From contig NZ_FXEG02000005.1 of NCBI RefSeq assembly GCF_900176255.2, positions 62,001 through 126,000 of the forward strand: a DNA stretch of 64,000 nt, read 5' to 3'. Made by a program: the position numbers and the translations under genes. Position 1 is the first letter of the stretch, and every line of letters begins with the position of its first letter. The DNA is from Mycobacterium ahvazicum. Lineage in GTDB: Bacteria; Actinomycetota; Actinomycetes; Mycobacteriales; Mycobacteriaceae. A model generated the notes under the pieces. The model was not told the origin of the DNA. It did not search any database and saw nothing but the letters and a program-made list of their open reading frames with translations. Positions 51,872-60,165 of this stretch are shown here, one piece after another.

Positions 51872-52999
51872 TCACCTATGGGCCAGTGCCCGCTGCTCGC
51901 GTCCCGAGTACGCACTCAACGGGCGGATCAAGGAGTTCGACGCGGCCTGCTCCATGATGTGAGCCGTCCACCCGGTGATCCTGCTCATCACGAAGATCGG
52001 CGTGAAGCAGGCGATATCGAATCCCATCAGGTAGTACGCCGGGCCGGTCGGGAAGTCGAGATTGGGCAAGATGGCAGTGGCGCCGAACATCTCGGCTTCC
52101 AGGACGTTGTAAATGTCCAGCCAGCGCTGTCCACCAGAGTGCGGGCGCGTCGCGGCGACGCGGTTCAACGCCTCCTTCATCGTCGGCACCCGGGAGTCAC
52201 CGTTCTTGTAGACCCGGTGCCCGAAGCCCATGACCTTCTCCTTGCGGGCGAGCTTGCCGCGCAACCACTCTCGCGCGTTGCCCGGCTCGCCGATCTCGAT
52301 CATGTCGTGCATCACCGCCTCGTTGGCACCACCGTGCAGCGCACCCTTGAGCGCACCGATGGCCCCGGTGACCGCGCTGTAGATGTCCGACTGCGTCGAC
52401 GTCACCACCCGCGCGGCAAACGTCGAGGCGTTGAAGCCGTGTTCGGCGTAGAGGATCATCGACTGCTCGAAGGCCTGCACGACCGCCGGCTCGGGCACCT
52501 CGCCGAAACACATCTGCAGGAAGTTCTCGGTGTAGCCCAGCGCGCTGTGCGGCGGGATCGGCGCCAACCCGCGCCGGCGCCGCATATCCACCGCGACGAT
52601 GGTCGGCAACACCGCGAGCATGCGCAGCGCCTTGGCCCGGTTCGCAGAGTCGTCGTCCTCCTCGGGGTCCTCGGCACCCAAAAAGCTGATGGCGGTGCGT
52701 ACCACATCCATCGGATGACAATTGTCGGGCAGCTTGGTCAGCAGCGACAGCAGCGAGCGGTCGAGCCGGCGGCTGGCGCGTTCGCGCTGGCTGAACAGCG
52801 CCAGCTCCGCGTCGGTGGGCAGCTCGCCGCGCCAGAGCAGGAATGCGACTTGCTCGAAACTGCAGTGCGCGGCCAAATCCTGGACCGGATATCCGCGATA
52901 AGTCAGCGAATTGGTCTCCGGCACCACTTTCGAGATGGCGGTGGTGTCCACCACCACACCGGCGAGGCCCTTCTTGATGTCAGCGGTCGGCGCGGTCAT
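51872..52999 (-). CDS. prpC: PrpC/GltA1, 2-methylcitrate synthase
   Basis: 375 residues, citrate-synthase fold. It condenses propionyl-CoA with oxaloacetate to 2-methylcitrate. TNSLTYRGYPVQDLAAHCSFEQVAFLLWRGELP is the N-terminal signature; the catalytic region contains GALHGGANEAVM (first His), MGFGHRVYKNGDSR (second His, Arg) and LPNLDFPTG (Asp). It is the last gene of prpDBC, joined to prpB by ATGA. Equivalent to Rv1131. Confidence 0.95.
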   Translation of the reverse strand: MTAPTADIKKGLAGVVVDTTAISKVVPETNSLTYRGYPVQDLAAHCSFEQVAFLLWRGELPTDAELALFSQRERASRRLDRSLLSLLTKLPDNCHPMDVVRTAISFLGAEDPEEDDDSANRAKALRMLAVLPTIVAVDMRRRRGLAPIPPHSALGYTENFLQMCFGEVPEPAVVQAFEQSMILYAEHGFNASTFAARVVTSTQSDIYSAVTGAIGALKGALHGGANEAVMHDMIEIGEPGNAREWLRGKLARKEKVMGFGHRVYKNGDSRVPTMKEALNRVAATRPHSGGQRWLDIYNVLEAEMFGATAILPNLDFPTGPAYYLMGFDIACFTPIFVMSRITGWTAHIMEQAASNSLIRPLSAYSGREQRALAHR

Positions 53000-53904
53000 G
53001 GCTGGTTCCCTTCAAAGCTGAAATTGTAAGTATCGGTGTCGAATTCGTTGTAGTCCTCGTAACTCAGCAGCGAGTACAGCCGGCTGCGGTGTTGCATGCG
53101 ATCCAGCAGATCGAATTGCGTTCCCGAAGAACCAATTTCACGCAGGCCCGCTTCGACGGCGAACATCGCCAGCCGCAACGTGGTGACCGGGTAGATGACG
53201 ACGTTGTAGCCGAGGTCGGCCAGTTGGCGTGCGCTCAGCAGCGGCGACTTGCCGAATTCGGTCATGTTGGCCAGCAACGGAACGTCGACCGCGGCACGGA
53301 AGGCCTCGAACTGCGCCACCTCGGTCAGCGCTTCGGTGAAGATCATGTCCGCGCCGGCGTCGGCGTAAGCACGCGCACGGTCGATCGCGGCGGGCAGACC
53401 CTCAATGCCAACAGCATCGGTGCGAGCGCAGATGACGAAGTTGGGGTCGCGCCGCGCGGATACCGCTGCGCGCAAGCGTTTTACCATGTCCTGGGCCGCG
53501 ACGACGGCCTTGCCGTCCAGATGGCCGCAACGCTTCGGGTTGACCTGATCCTCGAGGTGGCATGCGGCCAGTCCGGCGTCCTCCAGGACCGTCACCGTGC
53601 GCGCGGCGTTCAGCGGCGCGCCGAATCCGGTGTCCGCGTCGATCAGCGTCGGCAGGTTGACGGCGGCGGCGATCTGCGAGCCCCGGCCCGCCACCTCGGT
53701 CAGCGTCGTCAGGCCGATGTCCGGCAACCCGAGATCGGCCGCCAGCGCGGCACCCGACACGTACACACCTTCGAAGCCCGCCTCGGCGACCGCCTTGGCC
53801 ACCAGCGGCGAGAAGGCACCCGGAAGCCGCTGCAGCCGGCCACTTTCCAGGCTCGCGCGCATTGCCACGCGCTTGTCGGCGGCACTGGACGAGGAGTCGA
53901 TCAT
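52996..53904 (-). CDS. prpB: PrpB, 2-methylisocitrate lyase
   Basis: 302-residue PEP mutase/isocitrate lyase superfamily enzyme. It cleaves 2-methylisocitrate to pyruvate and succinate. The catalytic KRCGH motif is at residues 124-128 (Cys126), preceded by DADTGFG (residues 90-96) and HLEDQV. M. tuberculosis lacks a prpB here and relies on isocitrate lyase; this species has the dedicated enzyme. Overlaps prpD (ATGA) and prpC (ATGA). Confidence 0.95.
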   Translation of the reverse strand: MIDSSSSAADKRVAMRASLESGRLQRLPGAFSPLVAKAVAEAGFEGVYVSGAALAADLGLPDIGLTTLTEVAGRGSQIAAAVNLPTLIDADTGFGAPLNAARTVTVLEDAGLAACHLEDQVNPKRCGHLDGKAVVAAQDMVKRLRAAVSARRDPNFVICARTDAVGIEGLPAAIDRARAYADAGADMIFTEALTEVAQFEAFRAAVDVPLLANMTEFGKSPLLSARQLADLGYNVVIYPVTTLRLAMFAVEAGLREIGSSGTQFDLLDRMQHRSRLYSLLSYEDYNEFDTDTYNFSFEGNQP

Positions 53905-55406
53905 CGGAAGATCCCCGACGGAATCACCGGCGCCTTGTCCAGCACCCGCGAATCGACCACCACGTTCAGCGCCCCCAGCGCGCCGCCCTTCAGATCGGCG
54001 AGGGAGTCGACGGCAGACAAGAACCGTTGCTGCTCAGCGGGTTCCACGACATCGTCGGCGAGCTCGGTGACCTTGCGGCCGTACTGCTCGCGCGCGACCG
54101 GCCGGGCCCCCAGCGGATGGGCATCGGCCACCGCCAATTCATCGCAGATCACCTCTCCGCTCTTCAGCGTCACCTCCGCGCGCGCCCCAAAAGCCTTGTC
54201 GGCCGGGTCGTTCGAGTGGTACCGACGAGTCCACTGCGGATCCTCGACGGTGGAGATCTTGTGCCACAGCTCGACGGTGTCGGGCCGGTGGGCTCGCTCG
54301 GGAGCGTATGAACGCTCGTGGTGCCAGCTGCCGTCCTGCAGTGCGACCGCGAAGATGTAGGGCAGCGAGTGATCCAGCGTCTCCCGGGAGGCGTCCGGAT
54401 CGAACTTCTGCGGGTCACCCGAGCCGGTGCCGATCACGTAGTGGGTGTGGTGGCTGGTGTGCAGCACGATCGTCGCGACCTGCTCGAGATCGCCGACTCG
54501 GTCACGCAGCCGGCGGGCCAGGTCGATCGGCGCCTGGCTCTGGTACTCCGCGGAATGCTCCTTGGTGTAGCTGTCCAAAATCGCGCGCTTGGCTTGACCC
54601 GGTTCCGGCAGCGGCACCTGATAGGTGTGGTCGGGACCGCCCAGCAGCCAGGCGATCACCCCGTCCTCGCCTTCCCAGATGGGCGCCGGGGCGCCTTCCC
54701 CACGCATCGCGCGGTCGACGGCCTCGATGGCCACCTTCGCCGCGAACGCCGGCGCGAAGGCTTTCCAGCTGGAGATCAGGCCCTTGCGGGATTGCCGGGT
54801 GGCCGTGGTCAGGTGCAGCGCTTGCCCGACCGCCTGATAGATGGTCTCGGTGTCCAGCCGCAGCATCGTCCCGATCCCCGCGGCCACCGACGGACCCAGA
54901 TGCGCGACGTGGTCGATCTTGTGTTCGTGCAAGCAGATTCCCTTGACCAGGTCGATCTGGATCTCGTAGGCGGTGGCCAAACCGCGGATCAGGTCGGCGC
55001 CCCGCACATCGAGCTGCTGAGCGACGGCAACGAGCGGCGCAATGTTGTCGCCGGGATGAGAGTAGTCCGCGGCCAAGAACGTGTCATGGAAGTCCAGCTC
55101 GCGCACTGCGACGGCGTTGGCCCAGGCCGCCCACTCGGTCGAATAAGCGCCCGTCACGCCGAACACGCGCGCCCCGCGCTGGACCGGATGCGCCAGCGCC
55201 TGGGCCCGAGCGGTGGCCACCGGCCGGCGGATCACCGAGGCGGCGCTGACGGCAGCGTTGTCGATGATGCGGTTGATGACCATCTCCGCGGTCTCCGCGG
55301 GCACGGCGACCGGGTCCGCCGCGACCTCGGCAATCTTGAAAGCCAGGTGCTCGCGGCGGGGGAAGTCGTCGGCGCTACGCCGGGTTCGCACGTCGTGGAT
55401 GCGCAT
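53901..55406 (-). CDS. prpD: PrpD, 2-methylcitrate dehydratase
   Basis: 501 residues from the ATG at 55406 (an in-frame GTG three codons earlier is also possible). MmgE/PrpD family: AVRELDFHDTFLAADYSHPGDNIAPLVAVAQ in the helical domain, EHKIDHVAHLGPSVAAGIG, and the RRYHSNDPADKAFGARAEVTLKSGEVICDEL lid. First gene of prpDBC, divergent from prpR with 119 bases between starts. Dehydrates 2-methylcitrate on the way to 2-methylisocitrate. Confidence 0.94.
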   Translation of the reverse strand: MRIHDVRTRRSADDFPRREHLAFKIAEVAADPVAVPAETAEMVINRIIDNAAVSAASVIRRPVATARAQALAHPVQRGARVFGVTGAYSTEWAAWANAVAVRELDFHDTFLAADYSHPGDNIAPLVAVAQQLDVRGADLIRGLATAYEIQIDLVKGICLHEHKIDHVAHLGPSVAAGIGTMLRLDTETIYQAVGQALHLTTATRQSRKGLISSWKAFAPAFAAKVAIEAVDRAMRGEGAPAPIWEGEDGVIAWLLGGPDHTYQVPLPEPGQAKRAILDSYTKEHSAEYQSQAPIDLARRLRDRVGDLEQVATIVLHTSHHTHYVIGTGSGDPQKFDPDASRETLDHSLPYIFAVALQDGSWHHERSYAPERAHRPDTVELWHKISTVEDPQWTRRYHSNDPADKAFGARAEVTLKSGEVICDELAVADAHPLGARPVAREQYGRKVTELADDVVEPAEQQRFLSAVDSLADLKGGALGALNVVVDSRVLDKAPVIPSGIFR

Positions 55407-55460
55407 AAATCGCACAGTACGCAGCCGAAGAAACGCGGTAAATCCCCTAAAAGAGCGTAA

Positions 55461-55518
55461 TTTTGCGTCCCGACCCCGGCGATTTTGCGAATTTTGTGAA
55501 AGGCGGTGGGCGTACCCT
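55461..55518. promoter_or_regulatory. prpD/prpR intergenic control region
   Basis: TTTTGCG half-sites at 55461-55467 and TTTTGCGAATTTTG at 55483-55496 resemble the TTTGCAAA-type boxes bound by PrpR/RamB regulators. A -10 TACCCT (55513-55518) ends 7 bases before the GTG of prpR with no Shine-Dalgarno between, the layout of a leaderless mycobacterial transcript. Confidence 0.55.
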
Positions 55519-55525
55519 GTTGTAG

Positions 55526-56941
55526 GTGGCGAAGACGTTCGCGGGTGCGCGGCTACGCCGGCTGCGCGAGGAGCAGGGGCTGACTCAAGTAGCGCTGGCG
55601 CGCGCCCTCGGATTGTCGACCAGTTACGTCAACCAGCTGGAAAACGACCAGCGCCCGATCACGGTACCGGTGCTGCTGACGCTTACCGAGCGATTCGACT
55701 TGCCGAATCAGTACTTCGCACCCGAGTCCGATGCCCGGCTGGTCGCGGATCTGCGCGAGATCTTCGCCGAAGGACCCGCGACGGCCGGCCAAATCGAGGA
55801 GCTCGTCGCGCGCATGCCGGAGGTCGGCCAGACGCTGGTCAATCTGCAGCGGCGCCTGCACGACGCCACGGCCGACCTGGAAGCGCTGCACAGCCGGGCC
55901 AGCGCCGAGACATCCGCGGCACCCTCACAGCCGATGCCCTTCGAAGAAGTCCGGGACTTCTTCTACGACCGCAAGAACTACATCGGGGATCTCGACGTCG
56001 CGGCCGAGCGCCTGTTCAACCAAAACGGTTTGCACACAGGCGGACTCGACAGCCAGCTGGCGGAGTTCGTTCGCGACCGGCTCGGCGTGACCGTGATCAT
56101 CGACGATGGCCAGGTCTTGAATCCCAACTCGAAACGCCTGTTTCGCGCCGAGTCGAAGACCTTGTATCTGGCCCGGTGGCTGCATCCGGGCCAACGCGCC
56201 TTCCAGTTGGCAACCCAAATTGCATTGCTCACCCAGGCCGAGCTGATCGCACAGCTCATCGACGGCGACGACCAGCTCAGCGACGATGCGCGAGGGGTGG
56301 CGCGCATCGGGCTGGCCAACTACTTCGCGGGCGCACTCTTATTGCCCTACCAGCGATTGCTCGAGGCCGCCGAAGCCATGCGTTACGACATCGACCAGCT
56401 GGCAAGACGTTTCGAGGTTGGCTTCGAAACCGTCTGTCACCGGCTGTCCACGCTGCAACGACCGAGCGCTCGGGGTGTCCCGTTCATCTTCGTCCGGACA
56501 GACAGTGCGGGAAACATCTCAAAACGTCAGTCCGCCACGGCTTTTCACTTCTCACGCGTGGGCGGCAACTGCCCGCTGTGGGTGGTTCACCACGCCTTTT
56601 CGCGTCCCGGCCAGTTCATGACTCAGATCGCACAAATGCCCGATGGGCGCACCTATTTCTGGCTCGCCAGGACCACGTCGACGGAACCCAGCAGCTATCT
56701 CGGCCCGGATAAGACTTTCGCGATCGGGCTCGGTTGCGACGTGGCCCACGCCGAGAAACTGATCTACTCCGTCGGTATCGATCTCACCGGCGCCGGGGCG
56801 ATCGTGCCGATCGGCGCGGGCTGCAAGATCTGTGACCGGCCCTCCTGCCCGCAACGGGCGTTCCCGTACCTCGGGCACCCGGTGCACGTCGACCCACACT
56901 CCAGCACCGATCTGCCCTATCCGCCGGCGCCCGGGACATGA
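55526..56941 (+). CDS. prpR: PrpR, propionate-responsive XRE-type activator
   Basis: 471 residues: XRE HTH (residues 7-62, RLRRLREEQGLTQVALARALGLSTSYVNQLENDQRPI), an IrrE/DUF955-like central domain with ANYFAGALLLPYQRLLEAAEA, and a C-terminal domain with GAGCKICDRPSCPQRAFPYLGHP, the Cys cluster of the Fe-S/propionyl-CoA-sensing domain known in M. tuberculosis PrpR. It activates the methylcitrate cycle genes when propionyl-CoA builds up. The GTG is probably used as a leaderless start. Confidence 0.94.
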   Translation: MAKTFAGARLRRLREEQGLTQVALARALGLSTSYVNQLENDQRPITVPVLLTLTERFDLPNQYFAPESDARLVADLREIFAEGPATAGQIEELVARMPEVGQTLVNLQRRLHDATADLEALHSRASAETSAAPSQPMPFEEVRDFFYDRKNYIGDLDVAAERLFNQNGLHTGGLDSQLAEFVRDRLGVTVIIDDGQVLNPNSKRLFRAESKTLYLARWLHPGQRAFQLATQIALLTQAELIAQLIDGDDQLSDDARGVARIGLANYFAGALLLPYQRLLEAAEAMRYDIDQLARRFEVGFETVCHRLSTLQRPSARGVPFIFVRTDSAGNISKRQSATAFHFSRVGGNCPLWVVHHAFSRPGQFMTQIAQMPDGRTYFWLARTTSTEPSSYLGPDKTFAIGLGCDVAHAEKLIYSVGIDLTGAGAIVPIGAGCKICDRPSCPQRAFPYLGHPVHVDPHSSTDLPYPPAPGT

Positions 56942-57022
56942 ATTCCGCGCGAACCGGCCGCTGGCGCAGCCCGGCCGGTGTAGTTTGCTGCTCAGCGGGG
57001 GTAGGGCAACCGAGGAGCGGTC

Positions 57023-58387
57023 ATGGCGGACGTCGATTATTGCGTGGTCGGAGCGGGTTTCGCGGGTTTGACCGCAGCGCTGCGGCTGAAGCAAGCCGGG
57101 CACTCGGTGGCCTTGCTGGAGGCCCGTGACCGCGTCGGCGGCCGCACCTTCACCGTCACCCGTGACGACGGCGTGTGGGTCGACCGCGGCGGGGCGTGGA
57201 TCGGGCCCGGACAGGACCGGATCTACGCGTTGATGAATGAGTTCGGGGTGCGGGAATACAAGCAGCACAACGACGGCGACGCGATGATGATCGTCGGTGG
57301 CAAAAAGCACCGCTACGGCGGCACCATCCCGTGGACCGTGAGCCCGTGGGCGGTCGCCAACCTCGGGCTCGCACTGGCCAGCATCGAGAAGATGGGCAAA
57401 GCTCTTCCGCGCGAAGCCCCATGGGAGGCGAAGAAGGCCCACGAGTGGGACCGGATCAGCATTGGGCAATGGATCGAAAAGAATTCCATGTCCTCCGAGG
57501 CCGCCCAGATGCTGGACATGGCCTTCGCCGGCCTGTACACCTCGGCAGCATCCGAGACGTCGTTGCTGTGGGGGCTGCTGCAGACGGCTTCGGCCGGCGG
57601 TCTCACCTTCGCGATTTCGGGCAAGGGTGGGTCCCAGGATGCCCGCCCGGTCGGCGGCATGGGCGCCCTGCATCGCCCGATGGTCGCCGAACTCGGTGAG
57701 GCGCTACACCTTTCACAGCCGGTCCGTCAGATCAGCCAGGACGACGACGGCGTGACGGTCAGCGCGGCCGATCTGGCGGTGCGAGCGCGACGGGTCATCG
57801 TCGCGATCCCGCTGGCGATCGCCACCTCGATCGACTACGAGCCGCTGTTGCCGGTGGACCGCGCATTTCTGCACCAGCGTGTGACAAGCGGCGCGGTGAT
57901 CAAGACGTCGGTCTGCTACGACGAACCCTTCTGGCGCGCCGACGGACTGTCCGGCCAGTCCGCCGCGCCGGGCTCGCCGGCCTCCTTGACCATCGACGCC
58001 TGCACGGACGCCGGAAACCCGGGCATCATGTGCGTCATCACCGAGGGGCCGGCGGCGCGCCGGCTCACCATGCTCGACGAGGCCGAGCGCAAAGCGGTGG
58101 TCATCGGTGAACTGGTCGACCGGTTCGGCGACAAAGCCAAGACGCCGCGGGAATTTCACGAACAGAACTGGACCCTGGACCGCTACTCCGGAGGCGGGAT
58201 GATCGGCCACACCCCCACCGGCGTGTTGACCGAGTACGGCTACACCCTGCGCGAGCCCTGCGGCCGGATCCACTGGGCCGGAACCGAAAGCTCGGCGATC
58301 ATGTGCGGCTGGATCGACGGCGCGATCCGGTCCGGCGAACGTGCCGCGGCCGAAGTGGCGGCCGCCGAAACCGCCGCGGTCGCCTAG
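57023..58387 (+). CDS. Flavin-containing amine oxidase (AofH-like)
   Basis: 454 residues, ATG with GAGGAG upstream. FAD-binding VVGAGFAGLTAALRLKQAG (residues 8-26), EARDRVGGRTF, RGGAWIGPGQDRI, and the C-terminal RIHWAGTESSAIMCGWIDGAIRSGERAAAEV. The covalent-flavin Cys of human MAO (SGGC) is replaced: the sequence is WAGTESS, so FAD is non-covalent. Substrate: a primary or aromatic amine, not known. Stands alone after prpR. Confidence 0.9.
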   Translation: MADVDYCVVGAGFAGLTAALRLKQAGHSVALLEARDRVGGRTFTVTRDDGVWVDRGGAWIGPGQDRIYALMNEFGVREYKQHNDGDAMMIVGGKKHRYGGTIPWTVSPWAVANLGLALASIEKMGKALPREAPWEAKKAHEWDRISIGQWIEKNSMSSEAAQMLDMAFAGLYTSAASETSLLWGLLQTASAGGLTFAISGKGGSQDARPVGGMGALHRPMVAELGEALHLSQPVRQISQDDDGVTVSAADLAVRARRVIVAIPLAIATSIDYEPLLPVDRAFLHQRVTSGAVIKTSVCYDEPFWRADGLSGQSAAPGSPASLTIDACTDAGNPGIMCVITEGPAARRLTMLDEAERKAVVIGELVDRFGDKAKTPREFHEQNWTLDRYSGGGMIGHTPTGVLTEYGYTLREPCGRIHWAGTESSAIMCGWIDGAIRSGERAAAEVAAAETAAVA

Positions 58388-58493
58388 GGGCCGCACACCC
58401 GCCTGGTCATCCCCGGCGTGCCTGCTGAAAAGAGCAGTGCCACAATGGGCCGATCATCGGCATCACGGGGGCCTGACCAGGAGAGTTGACGGG

Positions 58494-59525
58494 ATGGGCG
58501 TTAACGTCCCAGGCCCTTTCGGTCGTCGATCCACTCGGCGATATCGGCTGCGGCTACATACCAGTGCCGGCAGCGGCTTCTACGCCGGCGAGCAAGTCCG
58601 GCTGCTGCGAATCTTCTTGGGCGGCACGACTTTTCTTTACGCCTATGGCGTGGCGTTCACCCTCTTTCCCCTCCGCAAGGGCCTGACCTACGCCAACCCG
58701 ACCGGGGGCATCATCGCGATCGTCCTCGGCGTCGCCGCATTGGTCTGGTTGGGCGTGCGTCCCGGCCGACCCGCGCCGGCCACCGCGGTAGCGATCGTGG
58801 CCACCCCGATCGTGATGGCCTTCCACGTCGCGATCCTCGCCGAGTTCGTCTGCCTGATCGCGCCGATCTTCCTGGCGATGTACCTGCGCGCCTTCCACTC
58901 GCCGCGCCGCGGGACCATGCTGGTCGCCGTGCTGACCGGGGCGTGCGTCCTGGCTCTCGCGGTTGCGCCAGTGCGCAAGCTGGTGATCGACTATTTCATC
59001 TTCGTGATCGCGATCGCCGGTGCCGCCGAGTCGTTCGGGTTGCTGATGCGAGCCCTGGTCGCCGCGGCGTGCACCGATCCCCTCACGCGCCTGCTCAACC
59101 GGGCGGGTTGGAAGATCGCCACCGCCGACCTGCTGGACCGGTCCCGTTCGGCGGCCATCACCGTCACCGTCATGGTGTTCGACATCGACAACTTCAAGAC
59201 GATCAATGACACCCACGGGCACCTGGCCGGCGACGAGCATCTGGTCAGCCGCGCGCAGTGCTGGCGAAAACTGGCGCCCGCCAATGCCGTTCTGGCCAGG
59301 CTGGGCGGCGACGAATTCGCGGTGTGTATCGCCGAGGACGCGAACCTGACGCCGGGCAGTTCCGACCGATTTCTCGCCGACGTCCGCCTGCACACCCCGG
59401 GCACCAGCATCGGCACCGCGTCGCACAGTGGTGTGGGCGCCGACATCACCGCGCTCTACGCAGCCGCCGACGCCGCGCTCTACGACGCCAAGCGCAAGAA
59501 GCTTCCGGGCGCGCTCGGGATCTAA
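58494..59525 (+). CDS. Membrane-anchored GGDEF diguanylate cyclase-like protein
   Basis: 343 residues from the ATG at 58494: six or so N-terminal membrane helices (about residues 38-182), then a GGDEF domain with DPLTRLLNRAGW, FDIDNFKTINDTHGHLAGDEHL and the intact active-site LGGDEFAV. There is no RxxD inhibitory site five residues upstream. The domain is slightly short (about 155 residues). It could make c-di-GMP in response to a membrane signal. Its TAA overlaps the DoxX stop in CTAA (59522-59525). Confidence 0.87.
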   Translation: MGVNVPGPFGRRSTRRYRLRLHTSAGSGFYAGEQVRLLRIFLGGTTFLYAYGVAFTLFPLRKGLTYANPTGGIIAIVLGVAALVWLGVRPGRPAPATAVAIVATPIVMAFHVAILAEFVCLIAPIFLAMYLRAFHSPRRGTMLVAVLTGACVLALAVAPVRKLVIDYFIFVIAIAGAAESFGLLMRALVAAACTDPLTRLLNRAGWKIATADLLDRSRSAAITVTVMVFDIDNFKTINDTHGHLAGDEHLVSRAQCWRKLAPANAVLARLGGDEFAVCIAEDANLTPGSSDRFLADVRLHTPGTSIGTASHSGVGADITALYAAADAALYDAKRKKLPGALGI

Positions 59526-60034
59526 CCGGCTTGCTTGGCCGGCGGGCGGTAGAAGATCAGCAGCAGGCCGAGGCCGCCCGCCAGCCCGAGCCCGACCGAG
59601 ATCAGCAGGCCGTTCCAGCCGATCAGCGGGTTGTTGATCCCGAAGATCAGCCAATCCAGGCTGAGCCGGCCGGGGCCCAGCGCGGCCACTGCGACCGCGC
59701 TGAGCGCCAGCACCAGGTTGTACTCCCAGCCCTCCTTGACGATGAAGAAGCCATTGTGGCGATGGACGGTCCAGGCCGCGACCAGCATCAGCGCAACAAA
59801 GCCGGCCGCCGGAATCGGCGTGAGCAGCCCGGCCGCCAGCCCCAGCCCGGCGGCGATTTCCGTGGTGGCGGCCACCGTGGCGTGAAATTTGCCCGGCTTC
59901 ATGCCGATGCTCTCGAACCAGCGCGCGGTGCCCGGGATGCGGCCGCCGCCGAAGAACTTGTTGTAGCCGTGCGCGGCCAGTGTCACGCCCAGGACCAGCC
60001 GCAGGATCAGTAATCCGACGTCATAGGGAGTCAT
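59522..60034 (-). CDS. DoxX-family membrane protein
   Basis: 170 residues with four membrane helices and the DoxX signature RLVLGVTLAAHGYNKFFGGGRIPG, WFESIGMKPGKFHATVAATTEIAAGLGLAAGLLTPIPA. DoxX proteins are thiosulfate:quinone oxidoreductase subunits in archaea and, in mycobacteria, partners of superoxide dismutase and SseA (the MRC complex). Neither partner is next to it here. Confidence 0.88.
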   Translation of the reverse strand: MTPYDVGLLILRLVLGVTLAAHGYNKFFGGGRIPGTARWFESIGMKPGKFHATVAATTEIAAGLGLAAGLLTPIPAAGFVALMLVAAWTVHRHNGFFIVKEGWEYNLVLALSAVAVAALGPGRLSLDWLIFGINNPLIGWNGLLISVGLGLAGGLGLLLIFYRPPAKQAG

Positions 60035-60165
60035 ACGTGCAAACCTAGATCATCGGCCGGATCGGATAACAGCAGCGGTGAGCGGCTGTGGCGGTCGATC
60101 CGTGTGGGAACATAGCGGGCGTTCCCGCGTATGCCGAAACCAGCCGAGCCAGGAGGGGGTGCACC

